From Paracoccus aerius (GTDB taxonomy: Bacteria > Pseudomonadota > Alphaproteobacteria > Rhodobacterales > Rhodobacteraceae): a stretch of DNA of 64,000 bases. How positions within the stretch are numbered: the first letter of the stretch is position 1; every line of letters begins with the position of its first letter. Location of the stretch: contig NZ_BNCL01000001.1 of assembly GCF_014656455.1 (NCBI RefSeq), positions 124,001-188,000 on the forward strand, written 5' to 3'. The notes beneath the pieces were generated by a model, which made no database searches, had not been told where the DNA came from, and saw nothing but the letters and a program-made list of their open reading frames with translations. The position numbers were made by a program, and so were the translations under genes. Positions 19,073 to 32,644 of the stretch are shown here, in pieces.

Positions 19073-19996
19073 TTAATACCGGATCTTCGGGTCGATCCAG
19101 GCGTAAAGGATATCGACGACCAGGTTGAACAGGATGGTCAGCGCGCCAACCAGGATGGTGACGCCCATCATCACCGCGTAATCGCGGTTCAGCGCCGAAT
19201 CCACGAAGGCCTTGCCGATCCCGCCGGTTGAGAAATAGATGTCGATCACGACCGACCCGGTGATCATCGACACGAAGACCGGCCCGAGATAGCTGACGAC
19301 CGGCAGCATCGCCGGGCGCAGCGCGTGGCGCAGGATGACGCGGCGTTCGGGCATTCCCTTGGCGCGCGCCGTGCGGATGTGGTTCGACCCCAGCACCTCG
19401 AGCATGGAGGACCGGGTGATCCGCGCGATGGAGGCCATGTAGCTGGTGGACAGCGCAATCACCGGCATGATCCAGAACGAGGGATCCGAAAAGCTCCACC
19501 CGCCGCCGGGCAGCCAGCCCAGCCACAGGGTCAGGGCCAGCACCAGCAGCGGTGCCATCACGAAGTTCGGCAGCACCTGCGCGCCGATCGAGATGCCGAC
19601 CGCCAGATAGTCCAGCCACCCGTTCTGCCGGATCGCGGCCAGCGTGCCCAGCGTGACCCCGACAAGGACCGCCGCAAGGAAGGACAGCGTGCCATAGGTC
19701 AGCGTCACCGGGAAACCGTCCGCGATCAGCTGGTTCACGGTGCGGTCGGGATAGACGAAGCTGGGGCCGAAGTCGAAATGGACCAGGATGCCGTACACAT
19801 AGTTCCAGATCTGGCGCCACAGCGGGTCGTCCAGCCCGTATTTCGCATTGAGGTTCGCCAGCACCTGCGGCGGCAGGGCACGTTCCTGGGTGAACGGCCC
19901 GCCGGGCGCCAGATGCATCAGCACGAAGGACAGCACGATCAGCAGCAGCAGCGTGGGAACCGCTATTGCCAGCCGTCGCAGGATGAAGGCGAACAT
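19073..19996 (-). CDS. oppB: oligopeptide ABC transporter permease OppB
   Basis: The 307-residue permease starts 'MFAFILRRLAIAVPTLLLLIV', typical of OppB/DppB. It includes 'LAPGGPFTQERALPP' and the EAA-type loop 'TARAKGMPERRVILRHALRP'. Six membrane helices are expected. The start is 12 bases downstream of oppA. It is part of the oppABCDF operon on the minus strand. Confidence 0.93.
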   Translation of the reverse strand: MFAFILRRLAIAVPTLLLLIVLSFVLMHLAPGGPFTQERALPPQVLANLNAKYGLDDPLWRQIWNYVYGILVHFDFGPSFVYPDRTVNQLIADGFPVTLTYGTLSFLAAVLVGVTLGTLAAIRQNGWLDYLAVGISIGAQVLPNFVMAPLLVLALTLWLGWLPGGGWSFSDPSFWIMPVIALSTSYMASIARITRSSMLEVLGSNHIRTARAKGMPERRVILRHALRPAMLPVVSYLGPVFVSMITGSVVIDIYFSTGGIGKAFVDSALNRDYAVMMGVTILVGALTILFNLVVDILYAWIDPKIRY

Positions 19997-20008
19997 CGGT
20001 GGCGGACC

Positions 20009-21610
20009 TTACTCGGCCACCCGATACAGGTCCTTGGCATACCAGGCGTTCGTCACATTCTGGGTCGGAAGGCCCTTGATCGCAGGGTTGATCATGTCGA
20101 CCTTGGAATAGTGATAGACGAAGGCCGCGGGCACTTCCTCGGCCAGGATCTCCTCGGCCCGCTTGTAGAGCGGCGCGGTATCCTCGGCCGTTTTCGACTC
20201 CGCCATCAGCTTGTCGTATTCCGCATTCGACCACTTGCCCGAGTTGTAGCCGTCGGTGCGGAACCAATCCAGGAAGGTCGTCGCCTCGTTGTAGTCGGCG
20301 CACCAGGCATAGCGGGCCATGTCGAAGTCCTGGTTCTGCATCCGGTCGGTATGCACCTTCCATTCGACATTGTTCAGCGTGATGTTCACGCCCAAGGGCT
20401 TCCAGAACTGCTGCGCCGCGATGGCCAGCTTCTTGTGGTTCTCGTCGGTGTTGTATTGCAGCGAAAGCGACAGGGGATTGTCGGGACCATAGCCCGCCTC
20501 GGTCAGCAGGGCGCGGGCCTTCTCGTTCCGTTCCTCCTGAGTCATGGTGGCGATCTCGGCATCAGGGGCCTGGAAGCCCTCGATGGCCCAGTGGGTCCAG
20601 CTATAGGCCGGCTTCTGGCCGCCCTGCAGCACCTGGTTCACGATGATGTCGCGGTTCAGACCCAGCGACAGCGCCTGGCGCACGCGCACGTCCTTCAGCG
20701 CCTCGGGGCCCTTGTCGGACACGTTGAAGACATAGGCGTAGGAACAGGAATACGGGATCGAGATCGCCTGGTCCGGATATTCCTGCGACAGGCGCGGATA
20801 TTGGCCCGCCGGAATCTGCACGCGGTCCAGTTCGCCCGCCAGGTAACGGGTCAGGCCGATGTTGTTGTCGTTCACGGTGACGCCGCGCACGGTTTCCATC
20901 ACCACATTCTCGGCGTCCCAATAGTTCGGGTTCTTCACCATCGTGATGTCGACGCCCAGGTTGTGGCTTTCCAGCATGAAGGCGCCGTTGCCGACCAGGT
21001 TGCCGGGCTGCGTCCAGGCGTCGCCATGCTGTTCGACGACTTTTTGCGGAACCGGGAAGGTGGTGGCATGGGAAAGCGTCTTCAGGAAATAGGGGGTGCG
21101 GGTGGTCAGCTTGACCTCCAGCGTCTTGTCGTCCACCGCACGGACGCCAAGCTGGTCGGGCGCCATCTCGCCCGCGATGATCTGCGTGGCGTTCTGGATG
21201 TTCATCAGTTCCAGGAACCAGGCATATTCCGAAGCCGTCTCGGGGTTCACGACGCGCTGCCAGGCAAAGACAAAGTCCTGCGCCGTGACCGGGTCGCCGT
21301 TCGACCACTTGGCGTCGCGCAGCGTGAAGGTGTGGGTCAGCCCGTCTTCGCTTTCCTGGTGACTTTCCGCAACACCCGGGATCATCGCGCCCGCCGCGTC
21401 TTCGTTCATCAGGCCTTCGAACAACTGGCGCAGCACGTCCGAACCTTCGACATCGGTGTTCTTCGCGGGATCCAGCGACTTGATCGCATCCAGCAGCCAA
21501 TAGGTATAGGTCTGGCTGTCGGCCAGCGTCTCGCCCTCGGCGGGCTGGACGGCTTGGGCGGGCAGGGCCAGGGCGGCCAGAAGGGCGGTGGTCGTGAACA
21601 GCTTTGACAT
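20009..21610 (-). CDS. oppA: oligopeptide ABC transporter substrate-binding protein OppA
   Basis: This 533-residue periplasmic binding protein has a Sec signal peptide (about 1-20, 'LLAALALPAQA') and the solute-binding family 5 fold. 'QTYTYWLLDAIKSLDPAKN', 'LFEGLMNED' and the 'LRDAKWSNGDPVTAQDFVFAW' segment are typical of OppA/MppA. The chosen start follows GGGGAG. It captures peptides for OppBCDF. Being first in the operon and divergent from dctQ, its promoter must lie in 21611-22028. Confidence 0.92.
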   Translation of the reverse strand: MSKLFTTTALLAALALPAQAVQPAEGETLADSQTYTYWLLDAIKSLDPAKNTDVEGSDVLRQLFEGLMNEDAAGAMIPGVAESHQESEDGLTHTFTLRDAKWSNGDPVTAQDFVFAWQRVVNPETASEYAWFLELMNIQNATQIIAGEMAPDQLGVRAVDDKTLEVKLTTRTPYFLKTLSHATTFPVPQKVVEQHGDAWTQPGNLVGNGAFMLESHNLGVDITMVKNPNYWDAENVVMETVRGVTVNDNNIGLTRYLAGELDRVQIPAGQYPRLSQEYPDQAISIPYSCSYAYVFNVSDKGPEALKDVRVRQALSLGLNRDIIVNQVLQGGQKPAYSWTHWAIEGFQAPDAEIATMTQEERNEKARALLTEAGYGPDNPLSLSLQYNTDENHKKLAIAAQQFWKPLGVNITLNNVEWKVHTDRMQNQDFDMARYAWCADYNEATTFLDWFRTDGYNSGKWSNAEYDKLMAESKTAEDTAPLYKRAEEILAEEVPAAFVYHYSKVDMINPAIKGLPTQNVTNAWYAKDLYRVAE

Positions 21611-22028
21611 CGGCGTCTCCCCTTGTCGATGAAGGCTTTGGCTTGCGCGCAAGGCATTCAGACTATCCAAACCTCTTCGCGGGTAAAGCCGGATGACGCC
21701 CGGAATGGTTGCATCTGCGTGAAGGGAACAGCGGCCGAAGGGAAGGCGGCAAGATGTTTCCGCCTGAAAAACGGTCATAAATCCTGACCTTTGATTTGCC
21801 GCCGCTGATGATCGCGACGTGGCGTCACAATCAATCGCAAGTGGAATATGAAGCACCCAAAGCGTGGCCTGACGCATGGAAGCAGCCCGCACGGCAAGAC
21901 GACTTGTGCAGATATGTCACGTCGGCCGCCGAAATTCTTGACCGGTTTTTCCGCATCGCGCATACCGCCACAGGAACGAACAAACGGTCAAAAGGCCAAA
22001 AAGGCCGACCCTTGGGGGAGTTTTCTTC
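21611..22028. other. divergent control region of opp and TRAP operons
   Basis: This 418-base stretch has no credible gene. It must hold the promoters of oppA (leftward) and dctQM (rightward). On the plus strand TTGACC (21938-21943), 17 bases, then CATACC (21961-21966) is a plausible promoter for dctQ. Just before the dctQ ribosome-binding site (GGGGGAG, 22014-22020), GGTC-AAAA-GGCC-AAAAA-GGCC-GACC (21986-22010) can fold into a hairpin with an asymmetric bulge. I saw no clear leftward promoter. Confidence 0.45.
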
Positions 22029-22673
22029 ATGAACGGCCTTTTGGCCCTTTCGCGCGGCATCGACCGCGTCAACACCGTGATCGGCAGGAACGTGTCCTGG
22101 CTGATCCTGCTGGCGATCTTCGTCAGCGCGATCAACGCAGTGATCCGCAAGGCGTTCAGCATGTCCTCGAACGCATGGCTTGAACTGCAGTGGTATCTTT
22201 ACGGCGCGGCCTTTCTGCTGGCCGCGGCCTATACGCTGCTGGAAAACGAACATATCCGGATCGACATCCTGTTCGGCGCCCTGTCGCGCCGGGTCCAGCA
22301 CTGGATCGAGCTTCTGGGCCACATCTTCTTCCTGATGCCGATGGTCCTGCTGACGCTGTGGCTGACCTGGCCCTGGCTGGCCCGGTCCTATCGCACCGGA
22401 GAGATGTCGATGAACGCGGGCGGCCTGATGCTGTGGCCGGCCAAGGCGCTGCTGTTCACGGGCTTCCTGCTGCTGCTGCTGCAGGGCATTTCCGAGATCA
22501 TCAAGAAGATCGCGGTGATGCGTGGGCTGATTCCTGACTACAACGCACCGTCGGGTCATCATGCGCCCCTGGATCTGGACGAGGATCTGCTGAAACAGGC
22601 GGGCTTTGCCGATCCCGACCACCCGCTGACCGACATTCCCGTCGACAAGACGCGCGAGGATGCCCGCAAATGA
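22029..22673 (+). CDS. dctQ: TRAP transporter small permease (DctQ family)
   Basis: The 214-residue membrane protein has four predicted helices. It carries the DctQ signature region 'WLELQWYLYGAAFLLAAAYTLLENEHIRIDIL', where a Trp-Tyr-containing helix precedes 'HIRIDIL'. It forms the membrane complex of a tripartite, ion-driven solute importer with DctM. A GGGGGAG box precedes the start. Its stop overlaps the dctM ATG (ATGA). The binding-protein gene is on the opposite strand beyond dctM. Confidence 0.9.
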   Translation: MNGLLALSRGIDRVNTVIGRNVSWLILLAIFVSAINAVIRKAFSMSSNAWLELQWYLYGAAFLLAAAYTLLENEHIRIDILFGALSRRVQHWIELLGHIFFLMPMVLLTLWLTWPWLARSYRTGEMSMNAGGLMLWPAKALLFTGFLLLLLQGISEIIKKIAVMRGLIPDYNAPSGHHAPLDLDEDLLKQAGFADPDHPLTDIPVDKTREDARK

Positions 22674-24565
22674 TGGAACTCATCGCGCAGAACATGGCGC
22701 CGATCATGTTCGTTTCGCTGATCGTCTTTCTGCTGATCGGCTATCCCGTCGCCTTCGCCCTGGCCGCGAACGGGCTTTTGTTCTTCATCATCGGGGTCGA
22801 ACTCGCGCCGCTGTCGGGCGGGTCGATCAACCTTTCCTGGCCGCTTCTGGGCGCGCTGCCCGACCGCTTCTTCGGGGGGGTCGTCGCCAACGAGACGTTG
22901 CTGGCCATCCCCTTCTTCACCTTCATGGGGATCGTGCTGGAAAAATCCGGCATGGCCGAGGATCTGCTGGACACGATCGGCCAGTTGTTCGGCCCGATCC
23001 GGGGCGGCCTTGCCTATGCGGTCATCATCGTGGGCGCGCTTCTGGCGGCGACCACCGGCGTGGTCGCGGCTTCCGTGATCGCTATGGGCCTGATCTCGCT
23101 GCCGATCATGCTGCGCTATGGCTATGACCGGCGCGTCGCATCGGGCGTGATCGCGGCCTCGGGGACGCTGGCGCAGATCATTCCGCCGTCGCTGGTGCTG
23201 ATCGTGCTGGCCGACCAGTTGGGCCGGTCAGTGGGCGACATGTACAAGGGCGCGATGATCCCCGGCCTGGTGCTGACGGGCTTCTACATGCTCTACATCT
23301 TCGTGGTGTCGATGATCCGCCCGCAATACCTGCCGGCCCTGCCGAAAGAGGCGCGGACCCTGGGTTCGGGCGTCACGTCGCTGGTCGTGGCCCTTGCGGG
23401 GGCGGCCGTCATCTTCTGGCTGACGACCCGCTGGCTGGGGCCTGACCACGCGGCCGACGCGCCGATCTGGGGCCTCGTGATCGCGGTGTCGGTGATCTAT
23501 GTCGTGGCGCTGATCGACAAGGCCACGGGCATCAACATGATGTCGCGGCTGGCCCAGCAGGTCATCATCGTGCTGATCCCGCCCCTGGCGCTGATCTTCC
23601 TGGTGCTGGGCACGATCTTCCTGGGCATCGCCACCCCGACCGAGGGCGGCGCGATGGGTGCGGTCGGCGCGCTGTTCATGGCGGGCATCAAGAAGCGTCT
23701 GTCGATGGACGTGATCCGCCAGGCGCTTTACGCCACGACGCGGCTGTCGGCCTTCGTGATGTTCATCCTGATCGGGGCGCGGGTCTTCTCGCTGACCTTC
23801 TATGGCGTGAACGGGCATCTGTGGGTCGAACACCTGCTGACCTCGTTGCCGGGGGGCGAATACGGCTTCCTGATCGTCGTGTCGATCATGGTGTTCCTGC
23901 TGGCCTTCTTCCTGGACTTCTTCGAACTGGCCTTCATCATCGTGCCCCTTCTGGCCCCCGCGGCCGAGGCATTGGGCATCGACCTGATCTGGTTCGGCGT
24001 GATCCTGGGCGTGAACATGCAGACTGCCTTCATGCACCCGCCCTTCGGCTTTGCGCTGTTCTACCTGCGGTCGGTGGCGCCCAAGGGCGAATACATCGAC
24101 AAGGTCACGAAGAAGCGCATGGCGCCGGTCAGGACCGGCCAGATCTACTGGGGTGCGGTGCCCTTTGTCTGCATCCAGTTGGTGATGATCGGCGTGGTGA
24201 TCGCCTTCCCGGGAATGGTCATGCATTACAAGGGCGCGCCGGTGGATACCTCGAACGTCCGGCTGGAAATCCCGGCGGGCGGGATGGGCGGCGGCACCGG
24301 CGGCGGCTTCGGGTCGCTGGGTGGCTTGGGCGCGCCCTTCGGCCAGCAAGCCCCGGTCGACGGCGGCACGACGGCCCCGTCGGGTGGCCTGGGCGGCACG
24401 CCCCCGGGTCTCGGCGCGCCTCCTCCGGGCCTTGGCGCACCGGCACCGGCACCCGCGCCTGCCCCTGCAGCCCCTGCCGAGGGCGCGGCCCCGGCTCAGC
24501 CTGCACCCGCACAGGGTGGGCTGGGCCTGGGCGGCCCGCCGCCGGGTCTTGGCGGCAGCAACTGA
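22670..24565 (+). CDS. dctM: TRAP transporter large permease (DctM family) with low-complexity tail
   Basis: This 631-residue protein contains the DctM transport domain with many membrane helices. Visible motifs include 'IPFFTFMGIVLEKSGMAEDLL', 'GIATPTEGGAMGAVGA' and 'GVNMQTAFMHPPFGFALFYL'. After the last helix (near residue 515) comes an unusual tail of about 90 residues rich in Gly, Pro, Ala and Gln with repeated 'PPGLG(A/G)' units. Typical DctM proteins are about 430 residues; TakP-associated ones are longer. It is coupled to dctQ and ends in a strong terminator. Confidence 0.9.
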   Translation: MMELIAQNMAPIMFVSLIVFLLIGYPVAFALAANGLLFFIIGVELAPLSGGSINLSWPLLGALPDRFFGGVVANETLLAIPFFTFMGIVLEKSGMAEDLLDTIGQLFGPIRGGLAYAVIIVGALLAATTGVVAASVIAMGLISLPIMLRYGYDRRVASGVIAASGTLAQIIPPSLVLIVLADQLGRSVGDMYKGAMIPGLVLTGFYMLYIFVVSMIRPQYLPALPKEARTLGSGVTSLVVALAGAAVIFWLTTRWLGPDHAADAPIWGLVIAVSVIYVVALIDKATGINMMSRLAQQVIIVLIPPLALIFLVLGTIFLGIATPTEGGAMGAVGALFMAGIKKRLSMDVIRQALYATTRLSAFVMFILIGARVFSLTFYGVNGHLWVEHLLTSLPGGEYGFLIVVSIMVFLLAFFLDFFELAFIIVPLLAPAAEALGIDLIWFGVILGVNMQTAFMHPPFGFALFYLRSVAPKGEYIDKVTKKRMAPVRTGQIYWGAVPFVCIQLVMIGVVIAFPGMVMHYKGAPVDTSNVRLEIPAGGMGGGTGGGFGSLGGLGAPFGQQAPVDGGTTAPSGGLGGTPPGLGAPPPGLGAPAPAPAPAPAAPAEGAAPAQPAPAQGGLGLGGPPPGLGGSN

Positions 24566-24570
24566 CGACG

Positions 24571-24597
24571 AAAGGCCGGGTTTGACCCGGCCTTTTT
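24571..24597 (+). terminator. dctM terminator
   Basis: A perfect 11-bp stem AAAGGCCGGGT / ACCCGGCCTTT with loop TTG runs into TTTTT, 6 bases past the dctM stop. Confidence 0.9.
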
Positions 24598-24627
24598 CAT
24601 TCCGTCACGTTCTTCGGGAAGCGCCCA

Positions 24628-24655
24628 AGAAAAACGCCGCGGATATACCGCGGCG
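24628..24655 (-). terminator. terminator of the TRAP binding-protein gene
   Basis: On the minus strand the 8-bp stem CGCCGCGG / CCGCGGCG (24635-24642 with 24648-24655) is followed by TTTTCTT. It serves the convergent takP-like gene ending at 24678. Confidence 0.85.
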
Positions 24656-24677
24656 GTTCTGTTTTGTCGGAACGATC

Positions 24678-25908
<1,231 letters not shown>

Positions 25909-25930
25909 GTAGTCTGCGACCCTGACAGGC

Positions 25931-25968
25931 AAAAAATAAGGCCGCCCTGCGTGACGCGGGGCGGCCTT
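25931..25968 (-). terminator. enolase terminator
   Basis: On the minus strand the 10-bp stem AAGGCCGCCC / GGGCGGCCTT is extended by an inner GCG/CGC pairing. It is followed by ATTTTTT, 20 bases after the eno stop. Confidence 0.85.
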
Positions 25969-25988
25969 GGCACGGTTGGCGGCAGGGA

Positions 25989-27332
<1,344 letters not shown>

Positions 27333-28019
27333 TCAGGGCTGCTCGATCTCGGCCCAGATGGGAAGGTGGTCCGAGGCGTCGCGGGCCTGCGCACCGGTAA
27401 AGACCCCGTGCCGCAGCAGCGTCAGGTGGTGCGACATGGCGATGCGGTCCAGCCGGAACTGGGGCAGGGGCGCGGGATAGGACGGCCCCGGCGCCACGAT
27501 GCGAAACCCCGCCAATGATTCCAGGCCGCGGCTGTCGTGCCATTCGTTGAAGTCGCCCATCAGGACGATGTTGTCATCCGCGATCCGCGCCGCCTGCGCC
27601 GTGATCCGCGCCAGTTGCGCCCGTCGCGACGACCGGGCAAGGCCCAGATGTACGCCGATCACGGTCAGCCGGGGCAGGCGCAGCACCACCGCGCCGCGCG
27701 GCTCGATCCCCGGCAGGGGCAGGCGGCGCAGGACCGCCTGTTCGGCCAGTTCGGGGCGCATCAGGATCGTCTGGCCGTGCCAGCCGAGCGAATTTTCACC
27801 CGTCGTGGTCATGTTGGCCGGAACCAGGCCGGTGGCATCGCGGATGAGGCGGCGGGGCAGGGCCTCGGGGCGGGCGCCGTGGCGGAAATCGACCTCTTGC
27901 AAGGCGATGATGTCGGGCTTCAGCGCGGCGATGACGGCAAGGTTGCGTTCCGGAGCGTGCGGGCCGGTCAGCCCACGGCACTTGTGCAGGTTGTAACTTG
28001 CCAGTCTCAGCAATGACAT
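27333..28019 (-). CDS. endonuclease/exonuclease/phosphatase family protein
   Basis: The 228-residue protein has the EEP (DNase I-like) fold. 'RLASYNLHKCRG' carries the first metal-binding Asn, 'ALQEVDF' the metal-binding Glu, 'GVHLGL' the catalytic His, 'LMGDFNEW' the Asp/Asn pair, and 'ASDHLPIWAEI' the terminal Asp-His. All catalytic positions are intact. Substrate could be DNA, a phospholipid head group or another phosphodiester. No signal peptide is obvious, so it is probably cytoplasmic. It lies 90 bases downstream of selO, on the same strand. Confidence 0.87.
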   Translation of the reverse strand: MSLLRLASYNLHKCRGLTGPHAPERNLAVIAALKPDIIALQEVDFRHGARPEALPRRLIRDATGLVPANMTTTGENSLGWHGQTILMRPELAEQAVLRRLPLPGIEPRGAVVLRLPRLTVIGVHLGLARSSRRAQLARITAQAARIADDNIVLMGDFNEWHDSRGLESLAGFRIVAPGPSYPAPLPQFRLDRIAMSHHLTLLRHGVFTGAQARDASDHLPIWAEIEQP

Positions 28020-28109
28020 ATCGCCCTTGAGTTCACGGCGCAGGATAGCCGGCGCCCTTCAGGCCGCAAGGGACCATCTGCGCAAGGCCCGGCGGTGCCT
28101 GCGTTTTGA

Positions 28110-29510
28110 TCAGGTGCCGCAGAAGGTCTGGCGCACGACCTGTTCGTCCAGCGGCGCGTCCGCCAGGCGGACCCATTCCGGCCGGGCCTCGCGTGGATGC
28201 GTCACGGCGTCGAACAGCGTCCGGAAGGGCGCCATGTCGCCCGCCACGGCGGCGGCGATGGCTTCCTCGACCCGGTGGTTGCGCGGGATGCGCAGGGGGT
28301 TCGCGTGGCGCATCAGGTCCGCGTCCGGGTTCCGGGCCTGCCAGTCGGCGTGCCAGGCGTCGAAGGCGTCGCGGTCCAGAAACTCGTCGCGCGCGCTGCC
28401 GTCGGCCAGGCCCGCGAAGACGCGCGTGAAATCCGCCCGCTGCTGTGCCATCAGCGTCAGCAGGCGTTCGGCCAGGGGCTGCGCGTCCGAGGCTTCCGTC
28501 AAGCCCAGCTTTTCGCCAAAGCGCCGCGTCCACGCCGCCTGATACAGGGGCGCAAAGGAATGGACCGACTTCGTCGCGGCCTCGATCGCCGCCTCGCGCT
28601 CGCCCATCAGGGGCACAAGGCAGGTCGCAAACTGGGCAAGGTTCCAGACCGCGATCTGCGGCTGCTGCGACCAGGCATAGCGCCCGCCCCGGTCGATCGA
28701 GGAAAAGACGGTGTCCGGGTGATACACGTCCATGAAGGCGCAGGGACCATAGTCGATGGTTTCGCCCGACACCGACATGTTGTCGGTGTTCATCACCCCG
28801 TGGATGAACCCAAGCGCCATCCAATGGGCGATCGTCTCGGCCTGCCGGGCGATCACGTGGTCCAGCAGCGACAGCGGCCCGTTCGCGGCCGGATAATGAC
28901 GCGCCACGACATGATCCGTCAGGGCGGCCAGGGCGTCTTCCTGACCCCGGACGGCGAAATATTCAAAGGTGCCGACGCGGATATGGCTGGAAGCCACCCG
29001 TGTCAGGACCGCACCGGGCAGGCCCTGTTCGCGCCACACCGTCTCTCCGGTCGCGACGGCTGCAAGGGCGCGGGTGGTGGGAACGCCCATCGCGTGCATG
29101 AATTCGCTGACGATGTATTCGCGCAGGACCGGGCCGACCCAGGCCCGTCCATCGCCGCGCCGGGAAAAGGGCGTCGGCCCGCTGCCCTTCAGCTGGATGT
29201 CGAAGCGCACGCCGTCGGGGGCCACGACCTCGCCCAGCAGCACCGCGCGGCCGTCGCCCAACTGGGGCACGAAGCCGCCGAACTGATGACCCGCATAGGC
29301 CTGCGCGATCGGCTCGGCCCCCGCCGGCACGGCGTTGCCGGCCAGCATCGCCACGCCCTCGGGGCTTGCCAGCCATGCCGCATCAAGCCCCAGCCGCCGT
29401 GCCAGCCCTTCGTTCAGGGCCATGAGGCCGGGTTCCGCCACGGGCGTGGGCGACACGCGGGCAAAGAAGCCCTGCGGCATTCGGGCATAGCTGTTGTCGA
29501 AATGGATCAT
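28110..29510 (-). CDS. selO: protein adenylyltransferase SelO (YdiU)
   Basis: This 466-residue pseudokinase-fold enzyme transfers AMP from ATP to protein Ser/Thr/Tyr, a modification linked to oxidative stress in E. coli. Typical parts are '[17 protein letters not shown]', '[21 protein letters not shown]' (K108), and the active site '[16 protein letters not shown]' (D243/N244, D253). The C-terminus is 'TFCGT', with one cysteine where eukaryotic SelO has CxxU. Despite the name it does not depend on SelD. It is followed by aqpZ upstream and an EEP gene downstream on the same strand. Confidence 0.93.
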   Translation of the reverse strand: MIHFDNSYARMPQGFFARVSPTPVAEPGLMALNEGLARRLGLDAAWLASPEGVAMLAGNAVPAGAEPIAQAYAGHQFGGFVPQLGDGRAVLLGEVVAPDGVRFDIQLKGSGPTPFSRRGDGRAWVGPVLREYIVSEFMHAMGVPTTRALAAVATGETVWREQGLPGAVLTRVASSHIRVGTFEYFAVRGQEDALAALTDHVVARHYPAANGPLSLLDHVIARQAETIAHWMALGFIHGVMNTDNMSVSGETIDYGPCAFMDVYHPDTVFSSIDRGGRYAWSQQPQIAVWNLAQFATCLVPLMGEREAAIEAATKSVHSFAPLYQAAWTRRFGEKLGLTEASDAQPLAERLLTLMAQQRADFTRVFAGLADGSARDEFLDRDAFDAWHADWQARNPDADLMRHANPLRIPRNHRVEEAIAAAVAGDMAPFRTLFDAVTHPREARPEWVRLADAPLDEQVVRQTFCGT

Positions 29511-29569
29511 CGGGGCCTCCTGTCCCTTTCATCTAGGGTCAGGAAGCCCGCGGAAAAAGGGGCGGTGCC

Positions 29570-30271
29570 TCAGCCGCGCGGCTTGACGTGGGGCGAGCGG
29601 GTGATCCCCGCGCCGTGCAGCGCCCCTGCCAGGGCACCGCCCGCCAGGGGCGCCAGGATGAACAGCCACAGTTGCGACAGCGCCTGACCGCCCGCAAAGA
29701 TCGCAGGGCCGATGGACCGCGCGGGGTTTACCGACACGCCCGTCACGTCGATCCCGACCAGATGGATACCCGCCAGCGTCAGTCCGATGGCCAGCCCCGC
29801 AAAGCCCGCGGGCGCGTCTGTCTGGGTCGCGCCGAGGATCACGGTGACGAACAGGAAGGTCGCCACGAATTCGAACAGCAGGGCTGACATCAGGGTGTAG
29901 CCGCCGTTGTATCCCTCGCCCCAGCCGTTCTGCCCCAGGCCGTTCTGGGCGATGGAATAGTCGGCCTTGCCCGAGGCGATCAGATAGACGACCGCCGCAG
30001 CCGCCACCGCCCCCAGGATCTGCGCGATGCAATAGGTGACGAAATCGCCCGCGCCCATCCGTCCCGACGCCAGGAAGCCCAGCGACACCGCCGGGTTAAG
30101 CTGCGCGCCCGATATGGCGCCAAGGCCATAGGCCGCCGCGACGATGGAGAGGCCGAAGGCCATGGCGATGCCGTGAAAGCCGATCTCGGCCCCCATCAGG
30201 ACCGCCGAACCGACGCCGAAGAACACAAGGATGAAGGTGCCGATGAACTCGGCCAGGGCCTTGCTGGACAT
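29570..30271 (-). CDS. aqpZ: aquaporin Z
   Basis: The 233-residue channel has six helices and two NPA motifs ('AQLNPAVS' and 'VSVNPARS'). The typical start is 'LAEFIGTFILVFFGVGSAVL'. The second half contains 'GIDVTGVSVNPARS', as in water-selective AqpZ rather than glycerol facilitators. It moves water across the inner membrane. The gene is divergent from obgE; a near-perfect 18-bp palindrome lies 30 bases upstream of its start codon. Confidence 0.93.
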   Translation of the reverse strand: MSSKALAEFIGTFILVFFGVGSAVLMGAEIGFHGIAMAFGLSIVAAAYGLGAISGAQLNPAVSLGFLASGRMGAGDFVTYCIAQILGAVAAAAVVYLIASGKADYSIAQNGLGQNGWGEGYNGGYTLMSALLFEFVATFLFVTVILGATQTDAPAGFAGLAIGLTLAGIHLVGIDVTGVSVNPARSIGPAIFAGGQALSQLWLFILAPLAGGALAGALHGAGITRSPHVKPRG

Positions 30272-30300
30272 GATCACGCTCCACACAGAATCGGGTCTTT

Positions 30301-30318
30301 CTGAACCGATTGGTTCAG
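30301..30318. promoter_or_regulatory. near-perfect palindrome, probable operator
   Basis: CTGAACC-GATT-GGTTCAG has 7-bp perfect arms; with a central A-T pair and one G/T mismatch it is symmetric over nearly all 18 bases. Its size and symmetry suit a TetR-type dimer. It sits between aqpZ and obgE, adjacent to a possible obgE -35 box. No regulator gene is next to it. Confidence 0.5.
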
Positions 30319-30319
30319 T

Positions 30320-30349
30320 TTGCGGAGCGTCCGGCCTTCTGGCAAGAAT
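30320..30349 (+). promoter_or_regulatory. possible obgE promoter
   Basis: TTGCGG (30320-30325), 18 bases, then AAGAAT (30344-30349) is a modest sigma-70-like match that starts one base after the palindrome. It would give a leader of about 57 bases. Confidence 0.25.
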
Positions 30350-30398
30350 CTTGCGCCTCTTGAACGATGGGCCCAGTGGGCGTATCGCATCCCCTTGA

Positions 30399-32545
<2,147 letters not shown>

Positions 32546-32604
32546 GGCTCGCAAACTTTTCTCGAAGCGCCGGGAATAATCGCCAGGCTGATCCGTCATC
32601 ATCC

Positions 32605-32624
32605 CGCAGGCAGGTTGGCCTGCG
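32605..32624. other. hairpin upstream of the poly-Asp gene
   Basis: A perfect 7-bp stem CGCAGGC / GCCTGCG with loop AGGTTG lies between proB and the next gene, 20 bases before its start codon. There is no T-run. It could be a weak end structure for obgE-proB or part of the leader of the small gene. Confidence 0.3.
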
Positions 32625-32644
32625 ACAGATGAAGGAACGCAGCC

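Noticed and set aside
19325..21607. Open frame of 760 codons antisense to oppB and oppA
   Set aside because: Composition is typical of antisense frames (Arg/Gln/His-rich) and the opp genes fully explain the region.
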